Source: Liminaster sp017519885
GTDB lineage: Bacteria; Bacteroidota; Bacteroidia; Bacteroidales; UBA3663
Assembly: GCA_017519885.1 (NCBI GenBank)
Contig: JAFWRO010000055.1
Span: forward strand, 1-64,000
DNA: 64,000 nt
Direction of reading: 5' to 3'
Position 1 is the stretch's first letter. Each line of letters begins with the position of its first letter. This document shows, one piece after another, positions 7,437-16,746 of this stretch. The notes beneath the pieces are model-generated. The model was given only the letters and a program-made list of their open reading frames with translations. It had not been told where the DNA came from and made no database searches. Both the position numbers and the translations under genes were made by a program.

Positions 7437-10400
7437 ATGAGCAAAACAAGAACCTCTTGGCTTGCAGCGGGCTTGGCCATGCTGCTTATTAGTGGTGCTC
7501 CTGGTTTCGTAGCTCCATGCTTGATGCAGACAGCAGAAGCACAGAGCCAGAAGATTACCGGTACTGTAGTTGACGAGTTTGGTGACCCCGTTATCGGGGC
7601 AAACGTCCGCGTCAAAGGTACTACCATTGGTGCCGTCACTGACATCGACGGCAAGTTCTCATTGGATACTTCCGCTGGATCTGAACTTGAGATCAGCTTC
7701 ATCGGTTACGTATCTGAGTCAGTCAAGGCCTCTCCAGGCATGACCGTAACCCTCCGCGAGGACAGCCAGTCACTCGAAGACGTGGTCGTCATCGGTTACG
7801 GTACCATGAAGAAAAAGTTGCTGACCGGTGCCACCGTTCAGGTAAAGGGAGATGACATCTCCAAGCTGAACACTACCAACGCACTCGAAGCTATGCAGAG
7901 CCAGACCCCTGGTGTACAGATTACCCAGTCGTCCTCGCAGCCTGGTAAGGGCTACAAGGTCTACATCCGTGGTATCGGTACCACCGGTGACGCTGCTCCT
8001 CTTTACGTCATCGACGGTGTAGCAGGTGGCAACCTTGACGGCATCAACCCCAACGACATCGAAAGCATCGATATCCTGAAGGATGCTGCATCGGCAGCCA
8101 TCTACGGTGCCCGTGCCGCCAACGGTGTGATCCTGGTGACCACCAAGCAGGGCAAGGCCGGCAAGATTGAGCTCAGCTACAATGGTGCCATGGGATGGTC
8201 GAACGCCTACAAGCGTCCTCAGCTTCTCAATGCACAGCAGTACATGACCATCTTTGACGAGTACAACTTCAACACATCTGGTGCCAAGATCAATTGGGCC
8301 GACTATGTACCACAGGACATCCTGGCCAAGGTCAACGGCGGCTGGGAAGGCACCGACTGGTGGGGGGTTTTCGAGAACAAGAATGCCGTACAGCAGAACC
8401 ACTCACTGACTTTGACCGGTGGTACCGACAGGTCGAAGTTCGCGCTGTCCTACACCTATACCGACAACGAAGGTATCATGGGTGCAGACATGGCATCCTA
8501 CTACAATCGTCACACCATCCGCATCAACAGCGATCACGTGCTGTTGAAGGTTAAGGACTTCGATGCCATCACCATCGGTGAGAACATCTCGATTGGCTAC
8601 AACAAGAGCCACGACCTTGCTGAGGACGGCATGTACTGGAGCTATATCCACAGCCTGCTTCAGACCAGCCCACTCCTGCCACAGTATGCAGAGAATGGCG
8701 ACATCTATTTCTATCAGAATGTTGACGGCACACCCGCTTACGGTCAGGGCTGGAACCCCTCTATGTTCAACAACCCATGGGAGAACCTCACCAAGGGTGG
8801 CTTCAACTCCTTGGCAGAGAGCCGCAACTTCAATGCCAGCGCTACCGCATTCATCGTTATCCAGCCTATCAAGGGTCTGAGATGGCGTACTCAGTTCAAC
8901 TTCAACTGGGGTGCAGGCGCATACCGCAGCTATGGAGAGCCACGTGCTCCAGCAGAAGGTGCAGCCATTGTCAGCTCCTACAACGTCAGCCAGAGCGCTT
9001 GGTTGAATACCGGATACTCCATTGAGAACACTCTTACCTATGAACTTCCTGTCATTGCCGGCAACAAGTTCAGCGCAATGGTTGGTCAGAGCTTCCAGAG
9101 CAGCGGTTGGAGTTCGAACATCAATGGCTCCAACAAGGTTGCCTATGGCGAACAGCTCGCTACCTTGAAGGGTTGGGATTCCGCTTACCTTTCGAACATC
9201 AAGCTGGCTGCCGCTACCGACGCCTCCCTTGGTGGCAATCCGAACGATGAGGAGTATCTCGCTTCCTGGTTCGGCCGTCTCACCTGGGACTACAAGGAGA
9301 AGTACATGGCTACCGCAACCCTGCGTTACGACGGTTCAAGTATCTTCAACGACGGCAACCGCTGGGGCTTCTTCCCATCGGTATCCGCAGGTTGGGTAAT
9401 CACCAACGAGAGCTTCATGGAGAGCACCCAGAGCTGGCTTGACTTCTTCAAGCTTCGTGCTTCCTGGGGCCAGAACGGTAACAACCGTATCGCCAAGTAC
9501 CAGTATCTTGCCACGATTGCACTGTCAGGCTCTGCCAACGACAGCGGCTACAAGTTCGCTTCCGACATGCTGACCAGTACTTCTGGTACTCCCAATACCG
9601 GTGCCTATGCCAACATCGTTCCAAATCCCGACCTCACCTGGGAGACCTCCGAGCAGCTTGACCTCGGTTTCGATGCACGCTTTATCAATAACCGCCTCGG
9701 CTTGAACTTCGACTGGTACAAGAAGACCACGAAGGACTGGCTTATCACAGGTCCAATGATTGCCGTCCTCGGTACCAATCCTGCAGCCATCAATGGTGGC
9801 GACGTGGAGAATACCGGTGTCGAGATCGCTCTCACCTGGAACGACAAGATCGGCAAGGACTTCAACTACAACATCGGCGTGAACTTTGCCACCAACAAGA
9901 ACGAGGTAACCCGTATCGCCAACGAGAACCACTACATCAATGGTCCTGGCGGTGTCCTCTCACAGGGTACCGAGTACGTTTACCGTGCAGAGGAAGGCAA
10001 GCCCATCGGCTACTTCTTCGGTATGTCGTACAGCGGCATCTGGCAGAATCAGGCTGAGATCGACGCAGCCCGTGCCGCCGGCAAGGCTGTCCTTGACAAT
10101 GCACAGCCTGGCGACTGCATCTGGGACGACTGGAACAACGATGGCGTGATCACCTACGCAGAAGGCTCGATCACCGACCGCCATGAGATTGGTAATCCTA
10201 ACCCCGACATCACGCTTGGTGTCAACCTTGGCATGTCCTGGAAGGGCTTTGACTTCGCAGTCAGCGGTGCCGGTGCATTCGGCATGCAGATCATGCGTTC
10301 CTACCGTTCGTTCGGCGACGATCCCGACCAGAACTACGATACCACTATCCTGAACCGCTGGCATGGCGAAGGCACCTCGAATTCCGAGCCACGCATCTCC

Positions 10401-10697
10401 GCTACCGGTCACCAGAACACCATCTGGGTATCTACCCGCTACATGGAGGATGCCGACTACTTCAAGATCAAGAACGTAACCCTCGGTTACGACTTCAAGA
10501 AGATCTGGAAGTCCTGCCCATTGCAGCAGCTCCGCTTCTATGTTCAGGCTCAGAACCTCTACACATTCACCGGTTACACCGGTCTTGACCCTGAGGTAGG
10601 TAACACTGCCGGTGGTTCTGGCTGGGCATCCGGTATCGACCTCGGTCTCTACCCGACCTCTCGTACATATATGGTTGGTGCAAGTATTAAATTCTAA
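7437..10697 (+). CDS. susC: SusC-like TonB-dependent outer-membrane transporter
   Basis: A 1086-residue outer-membrane receptor. Signal peptide to about residue 35 (ending AEAQ), then a carboxypeptidase-regulatory-like domain (residues about 38-110, GTVVDEFGDPVIGANV), the TonB-box-like VVVIGYG at 116-122, a plug with the SusC signature YVIDGV and GARAANGVILVTTK, and a barrel ending in a terminal phenylalanine (ASIKF), the usual sorting signal. Length matches SusC proteins (about 1000). It imports oligosaccharides with the adjacent SusD lid, powered by TonB. It has its own promoter, separate from the upstream enzyme genes. The likely substrate, mannan oligosaccharide, comes from context. Confidence 0.96.
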   Translation: MSKTRTSWLAAGLAMLLISGAPGFVAPCLMQTAEAQSQKITGTVVDEFGDPVIGANVRVKGTTIGAVTDIDGKFSLDTSAGSELEISFIGYVSESVKASPGMTVTLREDSQSLEDVVVIGYGTMKKKLLTGATVQVKGDDISKLNTTNALEAMQSQTPGVQITQSSSQPGKGYKVYIRGIGTTGDAAPLYVIDGVAGGNLDGINPNDIESIDILKDAASAAIYGARAANGVILVTTKQGKAGKIELSYNGAMGWSNAYKRPQLLNAQQYMTIFDEYNFNTSGAKINWADYVPQDILAKVNGGWEGTDWWGVFENKNAVQQNHSLTLTGGTDRSKFALSYTYTDNEGIMGADMASYYNRHTIRINSDHVLLKVKDFDAITIGENISIGYNKSHDLAEDGMYWSYIHSLLQTSPLLPQYAENGDIYFYQNVDGTPAYGQGWNPSMFNNPWENLTKGGFNSLAESRNFNASATAFIVIQPIKGLRWRTQFNFNWGAGAYRSYGEPRAPAEGAAIVSSYNVSQSAWLNTGYSIENTLTYELPVIAGNKFSAMVGQSFQSSGWSSNINGSNKVAYGEQLATLKGWDSAYLSNIKLAAATDASLGGNPNDEEYLASWFGRLTWDYKEKYMATATLRYDGSSIFNDGNRWGFFPSVSAGWVITNESFMESTQSWLDFFKLRASWGQNGNNRIAKYQYLATIALSGSANDSGYKFASDMLTSTSGTPNTGAYANIVPNPDLTWETSEQLDLGFDARFINNRLGLNFDWYKKTTKDWLITGPMIAVLGTNPAAINGGDVENTGVEIALTWNDKIGKDFNYNIGVNFATNKNEVTRIANENHYINGPGGVLSQGTEYVYRAEEGKPIGYFFGMSYSGIWQNQAEIDAARAAGKAVLDNAQPGDCIWDDWNNDGVITYAEGSITDRHEIGNPNPDITLGVNLGMSWKGFDFAVSGAGAFGMQIMRSYRSFGDDPDQNYDTTILNRWHGEGTSNSEPRISATGHQNTIWVSTRYMEDADYFKIKNVTLGYDFKKIWKSCPLQQLRFYVQAQNLYTFTGYTGLDPEVGNTAGGSGWASGIDLGLYPTSRTYMVGASIKF

Positions 10698-10711
10698 TTC
10701 GACAACAAGTT

Positions 10712-12673
10712 ATGAAGAAATATATTTTATCATCGTTAGCTGTTTTGTCAGCAGCCACCGTGTTTACATCTTGCAACGACATGCTGGACACGGAACCACG
10801 TGTGACCGAGTTGACCCAGGCTACCTTCCCCGGCAAGCCTGCAGATGTTGAAGCCCTGAATGCAGCAACCTACAGTATCATGAATACGATGGGCGGCGGC
10901 GACTCCGATGGCCAGAACATCTTCTTCTGGTGGGAAGTAATGTCCGACAACTGCTACGGCAGTGGCGGTCTGCAGGACGACAAGGTCAAGTCCCTCCATC
11001 ATCTCGTGGAGCAGAATGTCAACCAGTACCAGACACCCTTCATCCTTCTCTATGGCGGCATCTCGCGTGCCAACAACCAGATCGAGACCATCGACAACGT
11101 GCCCTGGAAGGAAAATCAGAAGAGTCAGCGCGACCAGCTTCTCGGCGAGGCCTTCTTCATGCGCGGCCTCTATACCCTCTGGCTCACCCAGCTGTTCGGC
11201 GATGTGCCCCTGATCACCTCCACCACCATTACCGAGGAGATGCAGGAGCAGGTAAGTGCCGAGGAGGTCATCTACCCGCAGATCCTTTCGGACTTCGTTT
11301 CCGCCATGAACCTCATGAACACCGAGAAGAAATCGGGCCATGCCAACAAGTTCGTTGCCGAGGCATTCATGGCACGTGCATACATGTTCTGGGCAGGCTT
11401 CTACAAGAATATCGGAGAGCTTGCTACAGGCTCGGTTCCTGCCATCAATCTCGTGGAGCAGGAAGGCTGCACCGGCGGCTCCCTCTCAAAGGATGACGTT
11501 GTCAACGGACTGAAGGACATCATTTCCAGTGGCGGTTACCAGCTTTGCGAGGACTACCGCTCGCTCTGGCAGTACTCCAACAGCCTCCTCTGGCAGGAGA
11601 CTCAGGACGGCGGCGGCATTGTACGCGTTGACACCACCTGGACCGCCGACCACAAGAAGATCGAGAAGCTGGATACGGTACGCACAGGCCATGGATACGA
11701 GTTCATCAAGGACATGAAGAAGGAGAACTGCTTCGACATGCCAGGCATGGGCAACGGCAACACCGAGGAGCTCTTCCAGATCCAGTTCATGAATGCCTCT
11801 GCATGGGCCATCGGCGGCACCTACAATGCACAGCGTATGTATTCGAACTACATCTCGGTATTCTGGGGTCTTCGCAACGGCGCCTCCAACCAGAACGGCG
11901 ACCGCAACCTGACCTACCCATTCAACCAGGGTTGGGGCCAGGGCACTCCTTCCTGCAACATCTGGGACGACTGGACCGATGCCGAGCGCACCGGCAACTA
12001 CACCGACCTCCGCAAGAAGGCTTCGTTGATCGACCTCGACAACGAGCTCGTACAGTACACCTACGAGAAGGACGACTGCGAGGAGTCTGGCTATTCAGTA
12101 AAGAAGTATGCCGAAGTCAACCTTGACGCCTGCAATGCCAACAACGACACATGGTGGTCGATGTGCGAAGGCTATACCGGCAGCTCGCTCGATAACAGGA
12201 TGCAGGGCGACCACTTCGAGGATTTCTACCTGATGCGCTATGCCGACGTCCTGCTGATGGCCACCGAGCTCACGGGCGATGCCTCCTACATGAATCAGGT
12301 TCAGGCCCGCGCAGGCGTTCCTCAGACAGGTTATTCCCTCAAGGCCGTTCAGGACGAGCGCCGCTGGGAGTTCGCATTCGAGGGACTTCGCTTCAACGAC
12401 ATGCGCCGCTGGACCGGAAACAATCCTACCGAGAATTCCTACGCACCCAAGGCACTTCAGGCCCAGCAGGGCAAGAAGATCGTCTGCCTCGGCCAGAAGT
12501 CCAACAAGCGCACCATGGAGCACATGACCTCATCTTGGACACAGCGCTACATCGCCACCAACGGCTTCCTGGCAAAGCCCCAGGAGCAGATCTCCCTTAT
12601 GAATGGCAAGCTCATCCAGAACCCGGGCTGGGATGCCACCGATGCTACAACTCAATATAAAGTTCTTTATTAA
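10712..12673 (+). CDS. susD: SusD-like nutrient-binding outer-membrane lipoprotein
   Basis: A 653-residue lipoprotein starting 14 bases after susC. The lipobox is FTSC, followed by NDMLDTEP, the standard SusD opening. The TPR-like helices include GEAFFMRGLYTLWLTQLFGDVPL, one of the most conserved SusD stretches, and the C-terminal ERRWEFAFEGLRFNDMRRW is the second SusD signature. At 653 residues it is longer than the common 500-600, suggesting enlarged loops in the binding region. It forms the lid over the SusC barrel and binds incoming glycan at the surface. Substrate specificity cannot be read from the sequence. Confidence 0.95.
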   Translation: MKKYILSSLAVLSAATVFTSCNDMLDTEPRVTELTQATFPGKPADVEALNAATYSIMNTMGGGDSDGQNIFFWWEVMSDNCYGSGGLQDDKVKSLHHLVEQNVNQYQTPFILLYGGISRANNQIETIDNVPWKENQKSQRDQLLGEAFFMRGLYTLWLTQLFGDVPLITSTTITEEMQEQVSAEEVIYPQILSDFVSAMNLMNTEKKSGHANKFVAEAFMARAYMFWAGFYKNIGELATGSVPAINLVEQEGCTGGSLSKDDVVNGLKDIISSGGYQLCEDYRSLWQYSNSLLWQETQDGGGIVRVDTTWTADHKKIEKLDTVRTGHGYEFIKDMKKENCFDMPGMGNGNTEELFQIQFMNASAWAIGGTYNAQRMYSNYISVFWGLRNGASNQNGDRNLTYPFNQGWGQGTPSCNIWDDWTDAERTGNYTDLRKKASLIDLDNELVQYTYEKDDCEESGYSVKKYAEVNLDACNANNDTWWSMCEGYTGSSLDNRMQGDHFEDFYLMRYADVLLMATELTGDASYMNQVQARAGVPQTGYSLKAVQDERRWEFAFEGLRFNDMRRWTGNNPTENSYAPKALQAQQGKKIVCLGQKSNKRTMEHMTSSWTQRYIATNGFLAKPQEQISLMNGKLIQNPGWDATDATTQYKVLY

Positions 12674-12687
12674 AACAAGCTATCGAT

Positions 12688-13422
12688 ATGAAAAAGATAT
12701 TTTTCCTTCTTGCCGCAGCATGTGCGCTTGTAGCCTGCGATCCCGTACAGGAAGACATCGCCAATGATGGACACATCACCCTTGATGAGCTCGTGGCCAA
12801 AACTACTGTCACCGTCGACAAGGCTGCCAGTGGCCAGAACGGCAACGTCATCAGCTGCTCGACCGCCGCTCCTGTCAATGCGAAGTGGGATATTGGCGGC
12901 AAGGAATTCATCGGCAATTTCGCCAAGAAGAAGATGAAGCTCGGCGAGTACAACGTCATCCTCACCGCCATCTGTGCCGACGGCACCGAACTGACTTCAC
13001 AGTTCCCCGTATCTTGCCAGGAGATCACCGATCCTCTCCAGAAGTTCTGGATCTATGGTGAGGATCCTGAAAAGGAACCTGCATTCAGTGTTGGAGGCTG
13101 GGACGCTGCACCACTGCGCTTCAGCTCCAGCGAAGGCCAGCACTTCCCCACCCTCTCCGACGACGTGTATTTCGGCTTCAAGACCCTCATCGTCGATATC
13201 AAGGAGGCCAGCGAAGGCTGCATGGCCCGTGTCCAGAACGGATGGTGGAGCAGCGTCTATGCCGAGAACATCCCGTTGACTACAGGCATGAAGTGGGAGG
13301 TCCAGCTCACCGAGCAAATCGCCAAGGAGTGCGCCAAGGGTAACGGCGGCGAAGGTCGCGACCTCAACCTCCTCATCACCAACGGCAACGCTACCTTCTC
13401 CAGTGTTTATTATGAGGAATAA
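12688..13422 (+). CDS. Small surface lipoprotein, probable glycan-binding protein (SusE position)
   Basis: A 244-residue lipoprotein with lipobox LVAC (Cys17) followed by acidic residues. Residues about 30-110 resemble a PKD/Ig-like beta-sandwich (AKWDIGGKEF, GEYNVILTAICADG). Residues about 112-244 form a second beta-rich module with tryptophans (WIYGEDPEKEP, GGWDAAPLRF, NGWWSSVY, MKWEVQLTEQ) that could stack on sugar rings. It sits directly after SusD, the usual position of SusE or surface glycan-binding proteins, and is followed by a terminator. I do not recognise a named family; binding of mannan is inferred from position. Confidence 0.7.
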   Translation: MKKIFFLLAAACALVACDPVQEDIANDGHITLDELVAKTTVTVDKAASGQNGNVISCSTAAPVNAKWDIGGKEFIGNFAKKKMKLGEYNVILTAICADGTELTSQFPVSCQEITDPLQKFWIYGEDPEKEPAFSVGGWDAAPLRFSSSEGQHFPTLSDDVYFGFKTLIVDIKEASEGCMARVQNGWWSSVYAENIPLTTGMKWEVQLTEQIAKECAKGNGGEGRDLNLLITNGNATFSSVYYEE

Positions 13423-13450
13423 TCACCAGGTGTCGGTATAAATCATCAAT

Positions 13451-13482
13451 GGGCTGACTTAATCAAATGAGTCAGCCCTTTT
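13451..13482 (+). terminator. Rho-independent terminator after the first SusCD operon
   Basis: GGGCTGACT (13451-13459) pairs perfectly with AGTCAGCCC (13470-13478) across a 10-base loop, followed by TTTT. Confidence 0.85.
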
Positions 13483-13510
13483 ATGCTTTTAGAATATGTT
13501 TTGTTAGAGT

Positions 13511-15259
13511 ATGGAAATGATTAAAGGAAACAAAGCCACCGCAATCTTTCTCTATGTAAGTCTTTTGGCTATCATTTCGTTTGTTATATACCTATTATAT
13601 ATCAATCAAGAGGTGCTCTATACGGCACACGACCGTTCCGAATTCATCGTCGGAGCGCCCTTTTTCCATACTCTTGTCTCGAAGCCCTTCGGCCTGATGC
13701 AGTATGCGGGAGCCTGGCTCACCCAGCTGTTCTATCATCCCGGCTTGGGGGCTTGCCTATTGGTAGCCATTTGGGCACTCATATTCCTCGTGGGTGCCAA
13801 GGCCTTCCGACTCCAAGGAGCAGCTGCTGCGCTGATGCTCCTGCCGATAGCCTGTCTGCTCACCTCGATTGTCGATCTTGGCTACTGGATCTACATCTTC
13901 TCCATCCGAGGCTATTGGTTCTCGCAGTCGGTAGGCTATCTCGCCATGTTGCTGCTCCTATGGGCAGCCCGCTGCACCCCACGACGATGGCATCTTGCCT
14001 GGTATCTGCTGGGCTTCTGCATCTATCCCGTGCTGGGATGGTTTGCCCTGCTCTTCATGTTGTGTCTGATGCTTTGTGACAGACCTTCCTGGCGCGAACT
14101 CTTGGGCGTCGTCCTACTCCTCTTTACCGCAAGCATCTGGCGCACATTGGTTTATTCCAATCAGGACCCCGACGACGTGATGCTGGCAGGGTTGCCTCGT
14201 TTCATCACGCCGATCGATTCCAGCAGTTATCTCTCCATCCCGTTCTGGGCACTTGCCGCATTTACCGTGTTCATCCCGCTGTGCGGCCGCTATCTGTCCC
14301 GATGGTTCGTTCCAGTGCTGTGCGCTGCCGCAGGCATCATCTTCACCTGTTCGTTCCAGTTCTCCGATCGAAACTACACCGACGAGATGCGCATGATGCG
14401 CCTTGCCTCCGACGACAACTGGCAGGAGGTCCTTCGTGTGGCGGCCGAAAATCCGAATCCAAGCCATTCGATGGTCATGCTCCGGAATATTGCCCTGATG
14501 AACGAAGGAGGGCTGCTCGAACGTTCGTTCCAACTCGGCAACAGCGGCACCGACATCCACAATCCCGATTCGCTCCACGTCAGCCTGCTGAACATTGCCT
14601 CGCCGCTGGTCTATTACAACTACGGGAAAGTGAACCTTGCCATCCGTCTGAGTTTCGAAAACGCTGTTGCCACAGGCTTCTCGCCATTTTATTTGAAGAT
14701 CCTTGCCCGTTGCGCCCGTGCCACTGGTGAGGAAAAGGTAGTCGAACGCTACACCACCCTGCTGCATCATCATCCGTTCTACGCCCATTGGCAGCCTGCC
14801 CCGATCTCCGGCAAGGTAAGCGAGCTGCAGAATGCCTTCGCCGACGATATCAATGGCGTTGACAACAATTGCGAGGGCTACATCATCTACAATTTCAGCC
14901 ATGCGTCGGGCACAGATAGCAGAACGGTTTCCGAACAGGCGCTGTTCTACTCCATGATACGTCGCGACTCGCGTTGCTTCTGGGCATCGATACGCAATTA
15001 TGTGAAGCTGCACCCCGACGAGGCATTCCCCTTGCATGCCCAGGAGGCCTATATCATGTATATGGACAAGGCGCCCGAAGAAAAGCGCATCATGCTCCCG
15101 GTCGAGCAGCAGGTTTACGATCGCTACAAGAAGTTCTGGGAAACCTTGGAAAAACAGGCAAAGCCTGGTGTGAAGCTCGAAAAGATAGGTGAAGACATGC
15201 GCAGGGAATGGGGCGGCACCTATTGGTGGTACAACATCTTTGGGCGAAAACTATTATGA
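13511..15259 (+). CDS. DUF6057-like multi-spanning membrane protein with soluble C-terminal half
   Basis: A 582-residue protein. The first 300 residues contain about nine hydrophobic segments, beginning with AIFLYVSLLAIISFVIYLL and ending with VPVLCAAAGIIFTC. The remaining 280 residues are soluble, mainly helical, with repeat-like stretches (AARCARATGEEKV-type helices, NIALMNEGGLLE) that suggest TPR-like packing. It resembles the uncharacterised bacteroidal family I know as DUF6057; that name is from memory. It overlaps the CxxCH propeller gene by four bases, and a shorter paralog follows that gene. The order membrane protein, heme lipoprotein, membrane protein suggests a complex. No enzymatic motif is visible and I cannot assign a function. 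Confidence 0.7.
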   Translation: MEMIKGNKATAIFLYVSLLAIISFVIYLLYINQEVLYTAHDRSEFIVGAPFFHTLVSKPFGLMQYAGAWLTQLFYHPGLGACLLVAIWALIFLVGAKAFRLQGAAAALMLLPIACLLTSIVDLGYWIYIFSIRGYWFSQSVGYLAMLLLLWAARCTPRRWHLAWYLLGFCIYPVLGWFALLFMLCLMLCDRPSWRELLGVVLLLFTASIWRTLVYSNQDPDDVMLAGLPRFITPIDSSSYLSIPFWALAAFTVFIPLCGRYLSRWFVPVLCAAAGIIFTCSFQFSDRNYTDEMRMMRLASDDNWQEVLRVAAENPNPSHSMVMLRNIALMNEGGLLERSFQLGNSGTDIHNPDSLHVSLLNIASPLVYYNYGKVNLAIRLSFENAVATGFSPFYLKILARCARATGEEKVVERYTTLLHHHPFYAHWQPAPISGKVSELQNAFADDINGVDNNCEGYIIYNFSHASGTDSRTVSEQALFYSMIRRDSRCFWASIRNYVKLHPDEAFPLHAQEAYIMYMDKAPEEKRIMLPVEQQVYDRYKKFWETLEKQAKPGVKLEKIGEDMRREWGGTYWWYNIFGRKLL

Positions 15260-16746
15260 CGAAAATGTTAGGATTGAAAACGAAAATACTGGCTGCGGCT
15301 CTGGTGTTCGGAGCCCTGTTGCTCCTGCCGTCGTGTGCAGGTCATCCCGATGTACCATCTTCATCCAAAGATGCCGGGTGTCTGCCCGCCATCTTCCCCG
15401 ACTACTGCGACGTGACCGTGCCCTGCAACATCGCCCCGCTCAACTTCATGCTTCCTGCCGACCAGTTCGACGCATGTGTGGCTCGTTTCTCCACGCCCGA
15501 TGGCAGGCAGCAGACCTATGGCAAAGGCGTGAAGGTGCAGATGCCCGTGTCGGAATGGCACGCTATGCTTGATGCTTCAAAGGGCAAAAGCCTCAAGGTA
15601 GAGGTTTGGGGACAAAAAGAGAACGAGTGGTTGTCATTCGCCCCGTTCGAGATACATGTGGCCAATGAGCCTATCGACGAATATCTGTCCTATCGCCTCA
15701 TCGAGCCATCGTATATCGTCTATGACTATATGGAGATTGCGCAGCGTGATCTCACCTCGTTCGAAGAGACACAGATCTTCAACAACAAGGTCAGCTGCGA
15801 CGACCCGAAGGGCCAGTGCATCAACTGTCACAGCTATCAGAACTACAAGACTGACAACATGCTGTTTCACGCTCGTGTCACACGAGGGGGCACTGTCATC
15901 GTCAGCGACGGCAATGTTTCTAAGGTCAATCTGAAACGCGACAATACCATCTCGGCTGGTGTCTATCCCGCATGGCATCCCACAGCCAAACTGATTGCAT
16001 TCTCCACCAACCTGACGCACCAGGTGTTCCACACCGCGCATCCCAACAAGGTGGAGGTGTTCGATACCGCCAGTGACCTGATTCTCTATGACGTTGCCAC
16101 CGACTCGGTGAGCATCATCTGCAACGACTCCACCCTCCTCGAAGTGTTCCCCACCTGGTCGCCCGACGGCCGATATCTTTATTACTGCAAGTCGGTTCCC
16201 CTTCCCGAAGAGTTGCGCGGCGAGGACATCAGCGCCACCTGGTCAAAGGTGCAGTACAACCTATATCGTCGTTCGTTTGAACTGACATCGCGTACCTTTG
16301 GCGAAGAAGAACTCGTCTACGATGCGGCTTCGGCCGACAAGAGCGTCACCCTGCCTCGCGTCAGTCCCGATGGGCGCTATATTCTATTTGCCGAGGGACA
16401 GCATGGCTGCTTTCACATCTGGCACCACGACGCCGACATCGCCTGTCTGCCGCTTGCCCAGGATTCGGTCATTGACCTTTCGTGCCTCAACAGTGAAGGC
16501 TTTGCCGAAAGCTACCCCTCATGGTCGAGCAATAGCCATTGGATTATGTGCGCCAGCCGTCGAATAGATGGCAACTACAGTCGCGTTTTTATCTCCTATT
16601 TCAACAACGGGAAAGCCCGGAAAGCCTTCCTTTTGCCACAGGAAGACCCCGAGCATAATACTTTCCGCCTGAAAAGTTACAATCGTCCGGAGTTTATGGT
16701 CGAACCTGTCGGCATCAGCGTCCATCTGTTTAGCAAGGTATTCTAA
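15256..16746 (+). CDS. Lipoprotein with one heme-c motif and PD40 beta-propeller repeats
   Basis: A 496-residue lipoprotein: hydrophobic signal ending LLLLPSC, lipidated Cys near residue 27. The chosen ATG overlaps the upstream stop by four bases; a longer in-frame start lies inside the upstream gene. An N-terminal domain (IFPDYCDVTVP, IAPLNF) precedes a single heme-binding CINCH at about residue 192. C-terminal repeats of the type WHPTAKLIAFSTN, FPTWSPDGRYLYY and RVSPDGRYILFAEG are PD40 (TolB/WD40-like) blades. A clear paralog lies at 19828-21321. The combination suggests a periplasmic or surface redox or sensing protein. No acidic residues follow the lipid cysteine, so surface export is not indicated. 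Function is unknown. Confidence 0.8.
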   Translation: MTKMLGLKTKILAAALVFGALLLLPSCAGHPDVPSSSKDAGCLPAIFPDYCDVTVPCNIAPLNFMLPADQFDACVARFSTPDGRQQTYGKGVKVQMPVSEWHAMLDASKGKSLKVEVWGQKENEWLSFAPFEIHVANEPIDEYLSYRLIEPSYIVYDYMEIAQRDLTSFEETQIFNNKVSCDDPKGQCINCHSYQNYKTDNMLFHARVTRGGTVIVSDGNVSKVNLKRDNTISAGVYPAWHPTAKLIAFSTNLTHQVFHTAHPNKVEVFDTASDLILYDVATDSVSIICNDSTLLEVFPTWSPDGRYLYYCKSVPLPEELRGEDISATWSKVQYNLYRRSFELTSRTFGEEELVYDAASADKSVTLPRVSPDGRYILFAEGQHGCFHIWHHDADIACLPLAQDSVIDLSCLNSEGFAESYPSWSSNSHWIMCASRRIDGNYSRVFISYFNNGKARKAFLLPQEDPEHNTFRLKSYNRPEFMVEPVGISVHLFSKVF

